The position numbers and the translations under genes are program-made. Shown one piece after another: positions 62,686 to 64,000 of a stretch of 64,000 nt of DNA (the first letter of the stretch is position 1; every line of letters begins with the position of its first letter). The notes below the pieces were generated by a model. It was not told the DNA's origin. It ran no database searches and worked only from the letters and a program-made list of their open reading frames with translations. The stretch comes from Pseudomonas entomophila (GTDB lineage Bacteria; Pseudomonadota; Gammaproteobacteria; Pseudomonadales; Pseudomonadaceae), in the NCBI RefSeq assembly GCF_018417595.1, contig NZ_CP070982.1:3244001-3308000 (forward strand), read 5' to 3'.

Positions 62686-63338
62686 GCCGCCGCCATCTGC
62701 TGGCCATGCTGCTGACCAGTACCCTTGGCCTGTCGGCGTGCAGCAGCAAGCCGGCGCCGTCCGGGTTTCTCAGCGACTACAGCCTGCTCACCCGGCAGCA
62801 GACGCCGTCGGGCGAGAGCGTGCTCAGCTGGGTCGACCCCAAATGGCCACGGGGTCGCTATATCGAGGTCTACCTGCAACCGAGCCAGTACTATCCCGCG
62901 CCTTTGCCCAGCGACCGTATTCCCCAGGCCACGCTCAGCGCCATCAGCCACTACTACGACGCGACGCTGCGCAGCGAGCTGGGCAAGGTGATGACCGTGG
63001 TCGACAAACCCGGCCCCAACACCTTGGTGGTCAGGCCAGCGATCACCCACGTCAGTGCCTACACCCAGGACCTGCGCTGGTACGAATGGTTGCCGGTCAC
63101 CCTGGTCGCTGCGGGGATAAGCAGTGCCACAGGCATTCGTGACCGGGACAGTGACATCGCCACCGAGCTGGTCTTCGAGGCGGGTACCAGCGGCCGGATC
63201 ATCGCCGAAGCCATGCTCAGCGGCACCGGCACGCCACTGGAAAACGATGCGCAGACGATGACTGCCGACAACGTCAAGGCCGTGCTCGACGGCTGGGCGG
63301 TCGGCTTGCGCCAGGCCTACGCGGCGAACTATCGATAA
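62682..63338 (+). CDS. DUF3313 family lipoprotein
   Basis: 218 residues with a lipobox (LLTSTLGLSAC, Cys20). Mature part: SGFLSDYSLLTRQQTPSGES, RYIEVYLQPSQYYPAPLPSD, ISHYYDATLRSELGKVMTVV and GTGTPLENDAQTMTADNVKAVLD match DUF3313, periplasmic-facing lipoproteins of unknown role. ATG overlaps the stop of the upstream 112-aa gene by four bases. Probable outer-membrane sorting (Ser at +2). Confidence 0.82.
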   Translation: MSRRHLLAMLLTSTLGLSACSSKPAPSGFLSDYSLLTRQQTPSGESVLSWVDPKWPRGRYIEVYLQPSQYYPAPLPSDRIPQATLSAISHYYDATLRSELGKVMTVVDKPGPNTLVVRPAITHVSAYTQDLRWYEWLPVTLVAAGISSATGIRDRDSDIATELVFEAGTSGRIIAEAMLSGTGTPLENDAQTMTADNVKAVLDGWAVGLRQAYAANYR

Positions 63339-63385
63339 CCGACCTCCACGAAGCAAAGAAATGTAACAGCCTGGTCCAGGCACCT

Positions 63386-63424
63386 CCGGCATTCACATCT
63401 AGTATCAACTCCATGTGATGCCGG
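63386..63424 (+). terminator. Hairpin between the DUF3313 lipoprotein and terC-like gene
   Basis: CCGGCATTCACAT and ATGTGATGCCGG pair over 12 positions with one bulge, loop of 14 bases. No T-tract follows, so it may be a weak terminator or part of the downstream leader. Confidence 0.4.
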
Positions 63425-63497
63425 GCCCCTCTGACGGTTTGCGCCGCCATGTCGGAATCACTGTTGCCCTGCAACGTCGACAATCAAGGAGGGGCTC

Positions 63498-64000
63498 ATG
63501 ACGGCTCTGCATACATTCCTCAGCGACTCATTCCTCGGCACCAGCACCTGGTTGTGGCTGGTGTTCATCGTCATCGTCATCGGCTTGCTGGTGCTCGACC
63601 TGGGCGTGCTGCACCGCCAGGAGCGCGAGATCGAGATGCGCGAGAGCCTGCTGCTGTATGCCGGCTATTTCAGCGTCGGCGTGCTGTTCGGCGTATGGGT
63701 CTGGCACGAACTGGGCGCCCAGTCGGCGCTGGAGTTCTACACCGGTTTCCTGGTCGAGCAGTCGCTGTCGATGGACAACGTGTTCGTCATGGCGATGATC
63801 TTCAGCTTCTTCGCCATCCCCCGCCGCTACCAGCACCGCGTGCTGTTCTGGGGCATCCTCGGGGTGGTGGTGCTGCGGGCGATCATGATCGGTGTGGGCG
63901 CGGCGCTGGTGCAGCACTTTGCCTGGGTGCTGTATATCTTCGGCGCCTTCCTGCTGTTCACTGGTATCAAGATGGCGCTGGCCAAGGACGATGCCCACCC
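63498..64000 (+). CDS. TerC/Alx family membrane protein, N-terminal part
   Basis: Open to the window edge (167 codons seen). AAGGAGGGGC lies immediately before ATG 63498. TM segments WLWLVFIVIVIGLLVLDLGV, LLYAGYFSVGVLFGVWVW and VLYIFGAFLLFTGIKMAL, with the TerC signature EQSLSMDNVFVMAMIFSFFAIPRRYQHRVLFWGILGVV split over the loop. These proteins handle manganese or tellurite; Alx/MntP-like types are regulated by the yybP-ykoY riboswitch in other bacteria, but I do not see that motif in the leader. Truncated by the window. Confidence 0.88.
   Translation, partial: MTALHTFLSDSFLGTSTWLWLVFIVIVIGLLVLDLGVLHRQEREIEMRESLLLYAGYFSVGVLFGVWVWHELGAQSALEFYTGFLVEQSLSMDNVFVMAMIFSFFAIPRRYQHRVLFWGILGVVVLRAIMIGVGAALVQHFAWVLYIFGAFLLFTGIKMALAKDDAH

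Noticed and set aside
63339..63497. yybP-ykoY manganese riboswitch before the TerC gene
   Set aside because: No recognisable core sequence; only a simple hairpin is seen.

Overview
The window is GC-rich chromosomal DNA from a fluorescent pseudomonad, most likely of the Pseudomonas putida group. The reasoning is that seven paired inverted repeats carry the core GTAGGAGCGGCTTCAGCCGC, the REP type common in P. putida intergenic regions. The gene set (AruH-like transaminase, XylS/BenR-type regulator, EmrRAB-like pump, MHS permease, class C beta-lactamase) is also typical of Pseudomonas. No rRNA, tRNA, CRISPR array, replication origin or intact insertion sequence was seen.

Layout. 1-3.6 kb: the end of a PLP aminotransferase, a hybrid PAS sensor kinase and an SDR oxidoreductase. 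3.8-7.1 kb: an emrR-emrA-emrB efflux operon with a perfect palindromic operator. 7.2-13 kb: a PAS kinase/FixJ-type regulator pair, divergent from an acyl-CoA ligase and an acyl-CoA dehydrogenase, so probably controlling acid catabolism. 13-18 kb: an orphan FecR-type regulator behind a Fur-box-like site, a Na+/H+ antiporter-type permease, and a chemoreceptor with a near-consensus FliA promoter. 18-25.8 kb: a solitary tyrosine recombinase, NnrS, a DUF1345 protein, AruH, small conserved proteins and an MHS permease. 25.9-31.3 kb: the accessory core, a 1671-residue LRR/NEL-type ubiquitin-ligase toxin beside a remnant alpha/beta hydrolase and a 166-bp MITE-like element. 31.3-37.4 kb: a UvrD-like helicase with an unusual glycine-every-fourth N-terminus, pirin, a XylS/BenR-like regulator and a low-GC dGTPase. 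37.5-50.8 kb: mostly housekeeping genes (hisN, LuxR regulator, moeA-moaB, HAD phosphatase, DUF899, a bile-acid-symporter-type carrier, ampC-GST, truncated haemoglobin, YbjQ, EamA, NCS1 permease), with a second MITE-like copy and a structured non-coding leader at about 45.8-46.0 kb. 50.9-57.1 kb: two tandem paralogous subtilisin-type autotransporters. 57.4-64 kb: chrA, a PstS/OmpA fusion convergent with an EnvZ/OmpR-type system, a small-protein/lipoprotein operon and the start of a TerC-family gene.

The observations most worth following are the NEL-type giant protein, the structured leader at 45.8-46.0 kb, the glycine-zipper helicase, the orphan FecR, the two matching MITE-like elements (one supplies a neighbouring stop codon) and the compositionally distinct dGTPase. 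All calls come from reading the sequence; no database search was run.
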